The position numbers were made by a program, and so were the translations under genes. Shown here piece by piece: positions 32,508-40,635 of a stretch of 64,000 nucleotides of DNA. The stretch comes from Carboxydocella sporoproducens DSM 16521 (GTDB lineage: Bacteria; Bacillota; GCA-003054495; Carboxydocellales; Carboxydocellaceae): NCBI RefSeq assembly GCF_900167165.1, contig NZ_FUXM01000005.1:1-64000 (forward strand), given 5' to 3'. The notes under the pieces were generated by a model, which was not told where the DNA came from, searched no databases, and saw only the letters and a program-made list of their open reading frames with translations. Positions within the stretch are counted from its first letter, which is position 1. Every line of letters begins with the position of its first letter.

Positions 32508-34047
32508 TTTCCTCTTTCTCTCCTTTTCCAAACTGAGGTTTCCGTGAGGGAATAGGAATGGACTGCCCCGGTTGCCGGTCAGTATCTACTGGCTTCAGGA
32601 TGCTGGGCCGGCTGTTCTGAATCGGTACTGGATAACGAATCAGAATGGCTTTCAAAGCTGTCCAGTTAAAAGGTATTAGCGGCCAGAGATAGGGTACTCC
32701 AAAAGACCTGGACCGGGCCAGGAAGACAAATAAGGCCAGCACGCCTAGCACCAGACCGGGCCAGCTTAAAGCGTAGACCAGTATAATCAAGAGATAGCGC
32801 CACAATCTTAATGCCATTCCTAGCTCATAACTGGGGGTAGCAAAAGTTCCAGTAGCAGCAATGGCCATATACATAATTACCTCTGGAGCAAACATCCCGA
32901 TATTAATTGCTACCTCACCGATCATTAAAGCCGCGATCAAACCCAGGGAAGTGGTCAATGGGGATGGAGTATGGATAGCCGCCATCCTGACCACATCGAT
33001 ACTGACTTCAGCTATGAGAAACTGCAGGATCAGAGGAACATTCCCTATTTTTTTCGGCCCAATAAAACTCAGTGCTTTCGGCAACAATCCGGGATGCAGG
33101 GAGAAAAGCAACCATAAAGGAACAACTACCAGGGAAGCTACAATCGCCAGTAACCGTACCCAGCGGATATATGCACCCACGATTGGCGCCTGCCGGTATT
33201 CCTCAGCATGCTGGACGTGGTGAAAAAAGGTTGTAGGTGCAATCATAATACTGGGGGAAGTATCCACCATAATCAGCACATGCCCTTCCAACAAGTGGGC
33301 TGCTGCCACATCCGGCCTTTCAGTATAGCGTACCTGGGGAAAAGGGTTCCAGGCATTATCCTCTTTAGTAATCATCTCTTCCACAGACTTTTCCGCCATA
33401 GGCAAACCGTCGATATTTAGTTTTTCCAGACGCCGTTTGATATCAGCTACCAGTTCCGGGCTGGCGATATCCTCGATATAAGCCAGACAAATATCGCTTT
33501 TAGACCTCTTCCCTCCCGATAGCATGATAAATCTCAATTTGGGGTCTCTGATCCGCCGCCTGATCAAGGCAGTGTTGAAAATAATGGTTTCCGTAAAGCC
33601 ATCCCGGCTACCCCGAACTACCTTTTCCAGATCGGGCTCCTCCGGCCCCCGGGCCGGATAGCGCCGGGCCTCAACGATAATGGCTTCCTGTTCGCCTTCC
33701 ACAATAAAAGCGGTGCGACCGGCCAGTACATGGGAAGCAATTTTGTCCAGGGCAGCTTCTGTGGTCACCTGGCCGTGACTGAGGTAGGTCTGTACCAGTT
33801 TGTGCAAAGTGGCTGGTACCAGGTCATTGCGCTCCACCATAGAGAGAATCCGGGTCATATCCAAAATGGAGGTCGAGTCAACCAGACCATCTACAAAATA
33901 CATCTGTATTTTTTTCTGACCGAATTCCAGGGGGCGGCTATGTACATCAAAACAAATTCCAGCAGCCAGGATTTTATCCAGCTGGGCCACATTTTCCTGA
34001 AAATTACGGCCCAATTTGCCGCTCAGCATTTCCTCCCGTTCAGCCAT
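32494..34047 (-). CDS. spoVAF: Spore germination/SpoVA protein AF
   Basis: A GerA-family membrane protein of 517 residues in the spore inner membrane, implicated in SpoVA-dependent germination. The N-terminal half is soluble; the C-terminal half has about five hydrophobic segments (roughly residues 290-320, 340-360, 375-430, 430-470). Conserved stretches include VDGLVDSTSILD and DTSPSIMIAPTTFFH. ATG 34047 has AAGGAGG upstream; a start seven codons earlier is less likely. It overlaps spoVAEA by 8 nt. Confidence 0.9.
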   Translation of the reverse strand: MAEREEMLSGKLGRNFQENVAQLDKILAAGICFDVHSRPLEFGQKKIQMYFVDGLVDSTSILDMTRILSMVERNDLVPATLHKLVQTYLSHGQVTTEAALDKIASHVLAGRTAFIVEGEQEAIIVEARRYPARGPEEPDLEKVVRGSRDGFTETIIFNTALIRRRIRDPKLRFIMLSGGKRSKSDICLAYIEDIASPELVADIKRRLEKLNIDGLPMAEKSVEEMITKEDNAWNPFPQVRYTERPDVAAAHLLEGHVLIMVDTSPSIMIAPTTFFHHVQHAEEYRQAPIVGAYIRWVRLLAIVASLVVVPLWLLFSLHPGLLPKALSFIGPKKIGNVPLILQFLIAEVSIDVVRMAAIHTPSPLTTSLGLIAALMIGEVAINIGMFAPEVIMYMAIAATGTFATPSYELGMALRLWRYLLIILVYALSWPGLVLGVLALFVFLARSRSFGVPYLWPLIPFNWTALKAILIRYPVPIQNSRPSILKPVDTDRQPGQSIPIPSRKPQFGKGEKEENEKD

Positions 34048-34615
34048 GCTGGTTGCCTCCTTGTTCAATAATGTATCGTAAAGCCTTAGTCGTTAAAGGT
34101 GCGCCTTTCGCCCAGCTATCTGCCCCTTGCTGTTTGCCTATATCCCCGATACCAACAATTACTGGTACCCCCAGAGAACGCAACATATCTACCGTATCTC
34201 CCTCCAGATAAAGATGGCCTTCCGGCTCTGGTTGCCCTTCCTTGTCCACGGGACCGGATATTATTTTTCCATCAGCTGTTATGGAACAATCCACTCTGAC
34301 CCCATCCGCTCCCTTGTCATTGGAAGCTACCGCTACTGCGCCAATAATTTCTACTTCCCGGCATTTAGCCAGGAAACGGGCCAGCTGCTCTCCTTTCCCC
34401 TGACCTTCCTTGCCGCGGTCATCCACCATGATTACTACCGGCTCACCCCGGGCTTCCCTGATTAACTGCAACAATTCCGGGCCACTTATTGGCGTTGGAT
34501 TGCCGGCCGAAGCAGAAATACAGTGAGCCTTAATATTAGCCGCAGCTTTCTCTACAGCTTTACGGGCCACCTTGTCCCCGTCAGTAACCAGGATTACCCG
34601 CTTGCGTTGCCCCAT
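34040..34615 (-). CDS. spoVAEA: Stage V sporulation protein AEA (soluble SpoVAE paralogue)
   Basis: A 191-residue soluble protein of the SpoVAEA family, found between spoVAE and spoVAF, of unknown biochemical role in SpoVA function. It has a Rossmann-like start (VILVTDGDKVARKAVEKAA) and conserved PVVIMVDDRG and SNDKGADGVRVDCSITADG segments. Start is ATG 34615 with a GGGGTGA signal, right after the spoVAE stop codon (TGA at 34619-34617). Gene order C-D-E-EA-F is the usual compact clostridial arrangement, without spoVAA and spoVAB. Confidence 0.85.
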   Translation of the reverse strand: MGQRKRVILVTDGDKVARKAVEKAAANIKAHCISASAGNPTPISGPELLQLIREARGEPVVIMVDDRGKEGQGKGEQLARFLAKCREVEIIGAVAVASNDKGADGVRVDCSITADGKIISGPVDKEGQPEPEGHLYLEGDTVDMLRSLGVPVIVGIGDIGKQQGADSWAKGAPLTTKALRYIIEQGGNQHG

Positions 34616-34616
34616 T

Positions 34617-34976
34617 TCAATCACCCCGCGGATTGAACAGGGCAGCGATTAAATAACCAAAGACAATGGCAGCCGTAAGGCCAACAGCGGCGGCTTGCAA
34701 GCCTCCAGCAAAAGCGCCCAAAAGCCCTTTAGCCTGTACCGCTTTAATGGCACCCTGCGCCAGCGCATGGCCAAACCCCGGTAAAGGTACAGTGGCTCCT
34801 GCCCCTGCCCAGTTGACCAGAGGCTGATAGACACCCAGGGCGCTTAAAAGGGCTCCCCCCGAAACAAATCCGACCAGAATATGAGCCGGGGTGATTTTAT
34901 GACTGGTTAAATCCATCAAGAGCTGTCCCAGTAAACAGATTGCCCCCCCAACCAGAAATGCCTTAAAGTAAATCAT
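34617..34976 (-). CDS. spoVAE: Stage V sporulation protein AE (SpoVAEB)
   Basis: A 119-residue membrane protein of the SpoVA channel, which moves dipicolinic acid across the spore membranes. It has the same fold as SpoVAC, with four hydrophobic segments (about residues 3-22, 33-55, 60-85, 90-112) and the GAGATVPLPGFGHALAQGA signature. AGGAGGAG precedes the ATG. It follows spoVAD with a 12-nt gap. Confidence 0.95.
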   Translation of the reverse strand: MIYFKAFLVGGAICLLGQLLMDLTSHKITPAHILVGFVSGGALLSALGVYQPLVNWAGAGATVPLPGFGHALAQGAIKAVQAKGLLGAFAGGLQAAAVGLTAAIVFGYLIAALFNPRGD

Positions 34977-34988
34977 GCCTTTCTCCTC

Positions 34989-35999
34989 CTAAAGCCTTTC
35001 GACGGCAATGGCATGGCCAATGCCCGGGATAGTCTCCCCTTGCTGTACTGAAATGGGACTATGTAAAGATCCGGAACCCACCAGTAAAACCCGTTTAAAT
35101 CGCCCTTCCAACATTTCCTGATAAAGCCAGCTACCCCATACGATCGCTGAGCAGCCACAACCACTGCCACCGGCGTGCACATCCTGAATGGGGTCATATA
35201 CTAATATTCCCGCATCGGTATACTTATTAGTCACATCAAAGCCAGCTTCTTTCAATATCCTTTCGCAAAGAGCCTTTCCAATACTGGCCAGGTCACCACT
35301 GATGATCAGGTCATAATCCGCCGGACTGCGGCCTGTATCGCCAAAATGGGTAAGGATGGTATCAGCTACTGCTGGCGCCATAGCTGAGCCCATATCATTG
35401 GGATTATCCTGCCCTAAATCCATCACCTTGCCGATAGTAGCATGGGTAATATACAGACCTTCCCCAACGGCTCCTAAAACCATGGCCCCTGCCCCGGTCA
35501 CTGTCCATTGTGCCGTCATCGGTCGTTGAGTTCCTAATTCAGTGGGATAGCGATACTGCCTTTCGGCAGTATCATAATGACTGGAAGCTGCAACCACCAG
35601 GTGACGGGCAAAACCACCGTCTATAATCATCGCCCCCAGGGCCAGGCCTAAGGCCATGGTAGAACAGGCCCCATACAGACCAATCAATGGTATACCCAGA
35701 TCCCTGGCCGCAAAATTGGCAGTGATAATCTGATTCAACAAATCACCCGCTAGCAGAAACTCGATATCCATAACCGTAAGGCGAGAATGGCTGATGGCCA
35801 GCTCCACCGCATCCTTCAACATCTTTCTTTCCGCCTGTTCCCAGGATTTCTGTCCAATCAGCTGGTCAGGATAGGTTAGACTGTAATAAGTGCCTAACGG
35901 TCCTTTGGCTTCCATAGGCCCAGCCGTGGTGGCAGTAGCGAGAATTACCGGCGGATTGGCAAACTGTATCGTCTGTTTGCCGATTTTTTTCCCTTTCAT
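34989..35999 (-). CDS. spoVAD: Stage V sporulation protein AD
   Basis: A 336-residue soluble protein of thiolase-like fold that binds dipicolinic acid and guides it to the SpoVA channel. Conserved stretches include KIGKQTI near the start, GPLGTYY, GDLLNQI, YGACSTMA near residue 109 and ASSHYDTAERQYRYPTELG near residue 143. The start ATG directly follows the spoVAC stop codon with GGGAGGGAAATAG as ribosome binding site. Confidence 0.96.
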   Translation of the reverse strand: MKGKKIGKQTIQFANPPVILATATTAGPMEAKGPLGTYYSLTYPDQLIGQKSWEQAERKMLKDAVELAISHSRLTVMDIEFLLAGDLLNQIITANFAARDLGIPLIGLYGACSTMALGLALGAMIIDGGFARHLVVAASSHYDTAERQYRYPTELGTQRPMTAQWTVTGAGAMVLGAVGEGLYITHATIGKVMDLGQDNPNDMGSAMAPAVADTILTHFGDTGRSPADYDLIISGDLASIGKALCERILKEAGFDVTNKYTDAGILVYDPIQDVHAGGSGCGCSAIVWGSWLYQEMLEGRFKRVLLVGSGSLHSPISVQQGETIPGIGHAIAVERL

Positions 36000-36473
36000 C
36001 TATTTCCCTCCCCCTACCAGGTAAAATAACAGTCCAACTAACCAGGCCGTTACCGTACCAAAAACAATCACAGGACCAGCAATGGTAAATAGCCGGGCGG
36101 CAACCCCAAAAACCATTCCTTCGCGTTTATACTCCAGTGCCGCTGCTACCATAGAGTTAGCAAAACCGGTAATTGGAACAATCGCTCCAGCACCGGCAAT
36201 TCGCCCAAATGTATCCCAAACCCCTAGACCGGTGAGAAAGGCAGCTACAAAAACCAGTGTAGCTGCAGTTGCCGCTGTGCTATCCAGAAAACTCAATCCC
36301 TGTCTCTGATAAAAATTAATTAACAATTGCCCGACAGTGCAAATTAAACCTCCGAAAAAGAAAGCAAAAAAGGCATTTTTCAATACTGGCGGCCTGGGCG
36401 CTAACTCCTGAATCATTTGCTGATATGCCTTCTGTTTATTTTTTTTACCAGGATATTGTGCCAGAATACCCAT
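36000..36473 (-). CDS. spoVAC: Stage V sporulation protein AC
   Basis: A 157-residue membrane protein, mechanosensitive component of the SpoVA channel. Hydrophobic segments lie at about residues 33-52, 65-85, 95-115, and 130-155, with the GAGAIVPITGFANSMVAAALEYKREG motif typical of SpoVAC/SpoVAE. GGGGGG precedes the ATG. It is the first gene of the spoVA operon and lies 48 nt after a dodecin gene. Forespore expression (SigG) is expected from the family, but I could not place a clear promoter. Confidence 0.95.
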   Translation of the reverse strand: MGILAQYPGKKNKQKAYQQMIQELAPRPPVLKNAFFAFFFGGLICTVGQLLINFYQRQGLSFLDSTAATAATLVFVAAFLTGLGVWDTFGRIAGAGAIVPITGFANSMVAAALEYKREGMVFGVAARLFTIAGPVIVFGTVTAWLVGLLFYLVGGGK

Positions 36474-36494
36474 GATATCCCCCCCACATTGAGA

Positions 36495-36516
36495 AAGGAC
36501 ACCTGCCGGTGTCCTT
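36495..36516. terminator. Short perfect hairpin between dodecin and spoVAC
   Basis: AAGGACACC (36495-36503) pairs perfectly with GGTGTCCTT (36508-36516) around a 4-nt loop. No T-run follows on the minus strand, so termination would be weak; it may be a partial terminator or an mRNA processing and stability element between the two genes. Confidence 0.45.
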
Positions 36517-36521
36517 CCCGG

Positions 36522-36728
36522 TTATTTCAGTACTTCATCAGTGTAAGCGATCTTAACATTGGCTTTAAATTCTGTCAGTTTACCATCTTCAACGTTGGCG
36601 GTCATATTATATACTTCCACGCCGGTGATGTTCTGAACACTCCTGGATGCTTCCTCCACCGCCCTCTGCACTGCATCCTTCCAGCCAATGGGAGACTCGC
36701 CTACCAGTTCTACTACCTTGACAAACAT
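36522..36728 (-). CDS. Dodecin-family flavin-binding protein
   Basis: A 68-residue protein of the dodecin fold (two-strand plus helix), which assembles as a dodecamer that stores FMN or FAD. The sequence starts MFVKVVELVGES and has the IGWKDAVQRAVEEAS helix, then a VEVYNMTANVEDG strand. Start is ATG 36728 with AAAGGAGGG upstream; a start six codons earlier is not needed. It is directly upstream of spoVAC. Confidence 0.85.
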   Translation of the reverse strand: MFVKVVELVGESPIGWKDAVQRAVEEASRSVQNITGVEVYNMTANVEDGKLTEFKANVKIAYTDEVLK

Positions 36729-36782
36729 GCCTTTCCCTCCTTTCATTCACTCTTTAGCCTCTCCCTGAAGAAAGAGAAATAT

Positions 36783-36817
36783 ACAAAAAAAATCCGCCCT
36801 TCGTTTCCAGGCGGATT
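36783..36817 (-). terminator. Terminator of the spoIIA operon
   Basis: AATCCGCC (36791-36798) pairs with GGCGGATT (36810-36817); on the minus strand eight T follow. It ends the spoIIAA-spoIIAB-sigF transcript before the dodecin gene. Confidence 0.85.
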
Positions 36818-36822
36818 ATCCT

Positions 36823-37590
36823 CTAACCTGACAGTAAAGCTCGTAAATTTTGCAAAGCTTGCCGCTCCAGGCGAGAGACCTGAACCTGGGAAATGCCCAG
36901 AATCTCTGCCACCTGCATCTGGGTTTTATCTTCAAAAAAGCGCAAAATAAGAAGCTGCCGGTCCCGGGGTGGCAATTTATCTATTACTTCCTTAAGAGCC
37001 AGTTTCTCCAGCATTTTTTCTCCTGTACCCTCTTCAGTCAATCGGTCCTCCAGCAGAACCGGGTCACCATCATCCTGATACAAGGCTTCTTGCATGGAAA
37101 CGGGAGCCTGCATGGCCTCCAGCGTAGCCAGCACTTCATCTGCTGCCATATCCAGAGCCCCTGCCAGCTCCTGGACCGTTGGTTCGCGGCCCAGTTCTTT
37201 CATTAAAGTCTCTCGCATTTTATGTACCTTCACTGCCCCCTCCTTAATTGAACGGGTCAGTTTTACCGGCTGATCATCCCGGAGATAGCGGCGAATTTCC
37301 CCTAAAACCATAGGTACAGCATAGGTGGAAAAACGCACATCAAAATCGGGATTAAAACGATCCACAGCCTTCATTAAACCTATGACACCGATTTGAAACA
37401 GGTCTTCCAGGTCATAACCCTTACCGGCAAAGCGCTGGACCAGATTAAATACCAGTCGCAGATTATGGTTGATCAGTTTTTCCCTGGCCTCCTGATCGCC
37501 CCTGACACTTTTTTGCAGCAAGTCTCTGGTCTCTTCCTCTGTTAATAGGGGATAATAGGGCAAATTCATATCTTTAAACAGGTTAGCCAT
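36823..37590 (-). CDS. sigF: RNA polymerase sporulation sigma factor SigF
   Basis: The first forespore sigma factor, held inactive by SpoIIAB until the septum forms. The 255-residue protein has sigma region 2 (YDLEDLFQIGVIGLMKAVDRF near residues 60-80, then YAVPMVLGEIRRYLRDD) and region 4 (EDKTQMQVAEILGISQVQVSRLE, about residues 220-242). It is the third gene of the spoIIA operon, 13 nt after spoIIAB, and should be co-transcribed from the SigH promoter near 38435. Confidence 0.97.
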   Translation of the reverse strand: MANLFKDMNLPYYPLLTEEETRDLLQKSVRGDQEAREKLINHNLRLVFNLVQRFAGKGYDLEDLFQIGVIGLMKAVDRFNPDFDVRFSTYAVPMVLGEIRRYLRDDQPVKLTRSIKEGAVKVHKMRETLMKELGREPTVQELAGALDMAADEVLATLEAMQAPVSMQEALYQDDGDPVLLEDRLTEEGTGEKMLEKLALKEVIDKLPPRDRQLLILRFFEDKTQMQVAEILGISQVQVSRLERQALQNLRALLSG

Positions 37591-37603
37591 GCCATCGCCC
37601 CCA

Positions 37604-38050
37604 TCAGCTGGCCGGCTGATCTTCAGCGCCGCCGGTAAGTTTTTTAAACATAATCACAGTCGTGCCCTGACCGACAGCGGTCTCAACCAGTAAATTGTCC
37701 ATAAAGGAGTTCATAAAAGTAAAGCCCAATCCCATCCGCTCCGGCATGCTGGAATAAGCTGGCTCCATGGCGCGGGCTAAATCTGCTATACCTTTACCCC
37801 TGTCTATGACCCGGATTTCTATCCCCTGATCATACAGGGTAGTTTCTAGCACTACTAATTGCCTGCCATCATTATCATAACCGTGGATTATAGCATTGGA
37901 AACTGCTTCTGAAACTGCCACCTTGATTTCATCAATATCTGCCAGAGTAAAATCCAGTTGAGCTGCTAGTGCTGCCACAGTCACCCGGGCAAGGGCTACA
38001 TTTTCTGCCAGGGCAGGAAATTCAATTTTTAGCCAGTTCTTTTTCTCCAC
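37604..38050 (-). CDS. spoIIAB: Anti-sigma F factor and serine kinase SpoIIAB
   Basis: A GHKL-fold protein that binds SigF and phosphorylates SpoIIAA. The 148-residue protein has the N-box EAVSNAIIHGY near residues 46-56, the G1 box DRGKGIADL near residues 83-91 and the G2 box GLGFTFM near residues 111-117. GTG start at 38050 behind AGGGGGAG. It lies 14 nt after spoIIAA. Confidence 0.96.
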   Translation of the reverse strand: MEKKNWLKIEFPALAENVALARVTVAALAAQLDFTLADIDEIKVAVSEAVSNAIIHGYDNDGRQLVVLETTLYDQGIEIRVIDRGKGIADLARAMEPAYSSMPERMGLGFTFMNSFMDNLLVETAVGQGTTVIMFKKLTGGAEDQPAS

Positions 38051-38063
38051 AGTGCGCTCCCCC

Positions 38064-38396
38064 TTACATTTGTGCCAGTTGTTCCAGTGAATCGTAGACA
38101 GGCATGATCCTCATTACCCCTGAGAGCTCTAAAATTCTTTTGACCGGAGGCCTGGGTGAACAAATGGACATCTTTAACCTGGTAGCTGACAGTTTTTTAT
38201 AGCGTCCCAGAATCACCCCTAAACCCGAACTATCAATAAAGCTGACCGCTTCAAGATCCAGACACAAATCACAGCCTGGATGCTGTTCCAATAATTGGTC
38301 TACTCCTTGACGAAATGGCTCAGCCACAGACATATCCAGTTCTCCCTCCGGCCTAATCACCAGAGTATTCCCTATTTTTTTATGCAGCAGGCGCAA
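38064..38396 (-). CDS. spoIIAA: Anti-anti-sigma factor SpoIIAA
   Basis: Binds SpoIIAB to release SigF; regulated by phosphorylation. The 110-residue STAS protein has the VIRPEGELDMS strand near residues 14-24 and the phosphorylatable serine in FIDSSGLGVILG near residues 52-63. The TTG start at 38396 sits 7 nt after GAGGAGG, which fits the family N-terminus; an ATG at 38420 would give eight extra residues lying over the ribosome binding site. First gene of the operon. Confidence 0.93.
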   Translation of the reverse strand: MRLLHKKIGNTLVIRPEGELDMSVAEPFRQGVDQLLEQHPGCDLCLDLEAVSFIDSSGLGVILGRYKKLSATRLKMSICSPRPPVKRILELSGVMRIMPVYDSLEQLAQM

Positions 38397-38434
38397 GGCT
38401 TGTCCTCCTCTCCCGTACATTTTTATTTAATAAT

Positions 38435-38497
38435 ATTCGTTGTCATTTTCAAAAATCCTGCCAAATAATTCCACTAATTTTGTCACTTGCTGTCGCT
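38435..38497 (-). promoter_or_regulatory. SigH-type promoter of spoIIA with degenerate Spo0A boxes
   Basis: On the minus strand AGGATTT (38459-38453) and CGAAT (38439-38435) are spaced as in the SigH consensus (AGGA-w-W-W, 11 nt, R-n-n-GAAT). On the plus strand, opposite to the gene as in B. subtilis spoIIA, TGTCACT (38481-38487) and TGTCGCT (38491-38497) are two imperfect copies of the TGTCGAA Spo0A box, 10 nt apart, 53-69 nt upstream of the predicted start. Confidence 0.6.
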
Positions 38498-38499
38498 TA

Positions 38500-39429
38500 T
38501 TAAAGTTCCGAAAAGAGTTTTACTGCCAGAGTTCGCGGCCAGCCTTTTCTTCTTTCCTGCAAATAACAGGATGTCAATGCTTCCGAAACTGGTAAAACCG
38601 AGCTAAAACAACAATCAGCATCAGCCAGCAGCTCTTCCCATTCCTGACGAGTTTTGCTGGCAAACAGCTCCACCAGGGTGATATATGCCGGGTGGTCCGC
38701 TGCTATAGGGACATTATAAAAATCCAGCAAGTCAGGCCTGGCCAGGCGCTCACAAAAACGCCGCCAGAAATGTCGTTCCAGTGCTGAAATGGCAACCTGA
38801 CCATCATCTTTGGTCGCATAGATCCAGTTGTTCACCGTAGGACGAACATTTTTCTGCTCTGCTATAAGCCCCGACCACTCCAGCATTCCGGCTAAAATAG
38901 CAATATCAAGGAAAATTCCTTCCCCTGTTTTTTGCTGCTGATATAGTCCAGCCAGAACTGCAATCACGGCCCAGAGAGCACCACTTAAAGCACTTACTGG
39001 AAAATGAGGTCCGAACAGCAGGCCGCTCATCGCCTGGAAATTGAGATCATGAGCCCCCTGATTGCCATAGATGCTATTCTGACCAAAACCGGAAATCAGG
39101 CAACAAACCAAATCAGGCCGATATTTTTTCAATCCTTTATATTCAATGTTCAGCTTTTTGAGGCGCTCCGGACGAAAATTACAGAGCAAGACCTGAGCTT
39201 CTGAGACATAGTTAAAAAAAGATTGTCGTTGCTCAGGATCATTAAGGTCCAGAAAAACAGTTTCCTTGCCTTCGTTCAGGTTTCTGCCCAGGTCTGTCCC
39301 CTGGAAATATTCCTGCCCGGCTGGCTCCACCACCCTGACCACCCGGGCTCCTAAGTCAGCCAGAATCCTGCCCGCATAACGCCCCGGCAGGACTGCCGCC
39401 AGTTCAAGCACCGTAACCCCGTCAAGCAT
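38500..39429 (-). CDS. Class III CoA-transferase (CaiB/BaiF family)
   Basis: Moves a CoA moiety between organic acids; the catalytic aspartate is in the family motif at HDLNFQAMSGLL (near residue 130). The 309-residue protein starts MLDGVTVLELAAVLPG, with ADLGARVVRVEP-type CoA-binding motifs following. Family members act on carnitine, oxalate, bile acids, or aromatic acids; the substrate is not evident. ATG 39429 has GGGAGGGG upstream. It lies alone between the sugar transporter and the spoIIA promoter, and ends a few nt before the 0A-like boxes. Length is somewhat short for the family (usual near 390-430), so it may be a truncated or single-domain variant. Confidence 0.8.
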   Translation of the reverse strand: MLDGVTVLELAAVLPGRYAGRILADLGARVVRVVEPAGQEYFQGTDLGRNLNEGKETVFLDLNDPEQRQSFFNYVSEAQVLLCNFRPERLKKLNIEYKGLKKYRPDLVCCLISGFGQNSIYGNQGAHDLNFQAMSGLLFGPHFPVSALSGALWAVIAVLAGLYQQQKTGEGIFLDIAILAGMLEWSGLIAEQKNVRPTVNNWIYATKDDGQVAISALERHFWRRFCERLARPDLLDFYNVPIAADHPAYITLVELFASKTRQEWEELLADADCCFSSVLPVSEALTSCYLQERRKGWPRTLAVKLFSEL

Positions 39430-39546
39430 ATTTTCCCCTCCCACCCTTGATTGTGAAAAATTGCGCATTCCAAAAACTGATTCCTTTTTCATTTTGCTCC
39501 AATATCAATTATAGAACTGTTAACCAATAATTCCAAGGGGTTTTAT

Positions 39547-39576
39547 GAAAAAAGCGGAGCATCCCTAGCCCCGCTT
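39547..39576 (-). terminator. Terminator of the ABC transporter operon
   Basis: AAGCGGAGC (39552-39560) pairs with GCCCCGCTT (39568-39576) with one G-U pair; the minus strand continues with five to six T. The permease stop codon lies in the loop. Confidence 0.75.
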
Positions 39577-40635
39577 CTGTTTCAGAGTATCCAGCATTAC
39601 AGCGCCCATGATAATAAAACCTTTAATAATATACTGATAGTTTGCTTCCACATTGAGAATGACCAGAACGTTATTGAGCAAGCCAATAATGAACGCTCCA
39701 ATTACGGAGCCACCAACTGCCCCAGCCCCCCCGGCCAGACTAGTACCACCGATAACTACAGAGGCGATGGCATCCAGTTCCGCCATATTTCCGGCGGTCG
39801 GAACCCCGGCTGCCATGCGACTGGCCAGGACCAGGCCAGCCAGAGCTGCCAACCCCCCCATAATGACATAATCCCAGATCAGTAGTTTATCCACGTTTAT
39901 CCCGGAAAGGCGGGTAGCCTGAACATTACCTCCATAAGCATAAAGATAACGGCCAAAGGTAGTTCTTTTCAGGACAAAGATCCCCAGAGCGGCCACAATG
40001 GCGAAAATAATAACCGGTAAAGGCAGGCCGCGGCTATTTAAAAGTACCCAGATGACAAATAAAGTGACCAATGCAGTAGCTATGCCATCCAGCCAATGTT
40101 TGTTCCTGATATTTCTAAACAGGATTAAACCACCAATAATGGCAGTTAAGACAACGGCTACCAGAGAAGGCAGCTGCCAGGTCGCCAGCATAGCAAAGGT
40201 ATTGTTGACAGGAGCGATGGCACTACCTTTGGAGATAACCAGAGCCAGACCCCTGGCAATGGTCATACTGCCCAGCGTTACGATAAACGGAGGGAGTTTG
40301 AATTTGGTGATGAAAAAGCCATTCCAGAGACCAATCCCCAGACCCAGAGCCAGGGAAATTAATACAGAGGACCAGGTAGAAAAGTGGTAGGTTAACTGCA
40401 ATTTGGCTACAACTACCCCGATAAGGGCCATAACCGACCCTACTCCCAGATCGATACCGCCAGTAAGAATGATCAGGGTCATACCCACAGCCAGTATGCC
40501 ATTGACAACTACCTGTACCGCCAGATTCATAATATTTTCTGGCCGGGCAAAAGCACCATCAGTAATTACTGTTGAAATAATTCCCATTGCCAGTAGAACC
40601 AGCAAGATCGTGTATTTATGCAGATTCTTTTTCAT
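39565..40635 (-). CDS. Sugar ABC transporter permease (CUT2 family)
   Basis: Membrane permease of a ribose/xylose/galactose-type importer. The 356-residue protein has about ten hydrophobic segments and the conserved EAA-like FGRYLYAYGGNVQATRLSGINVD region near residues 220-240, with a C-terminal IGGTSLAGGAGAVGGSVIGAFIIG segment typical of the RbsC/XylH/MglC group. It starts with a good AGGAGG ribosome binding site and overlaps the ATPase gene by 20 nt. The specific sugar is not identifiable. Confidence 0.92.
   Translation of the reverse strand: MKKNLHKYTILLVLLAMGIISTVITDGAFARPENIMNLAVQVVVNGILAVGMTLIILTGGIDLGVGSVMALIGVVVAKLQLTYHFSTWSSVLISLALGLGIGLWNGFFITKFKLPPFIVTLGSMTIARGLALVISKGSAIAPVNNTFAMLATWQLPSLVAVVLTAIIGGLILFRNIRNKHWLDGIATALVTLFVIWVLLNSRGLPLPVIIFAIVAALGIFVLKRTTFGRYLYAYGGNVQATRLSGINVDKLLIWDYVIMGGLAALAGLVLASRMAAGVPTAGNMAELDAIASVVIGGTSLAGGAGAVGGSVIGAFIIGLLNNVLVILNVEANYQYIIKGFIIMGAVMLDTLKQKRG

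Noticed and set aside
36740-36800. Possible SigF or SigG promoter in front of dodecin and spoVAC
   Set aside because: A GTATA stretch exists, but no -10 element of the right form lies at the correct spacing.
38397-38420. ATG at 38420 as the start of SpoIIAA
   Set aside because: The extra residues would cover the GAGGAGG ribosome binding site, and the TTG at 38396 matches the family N-terminus.
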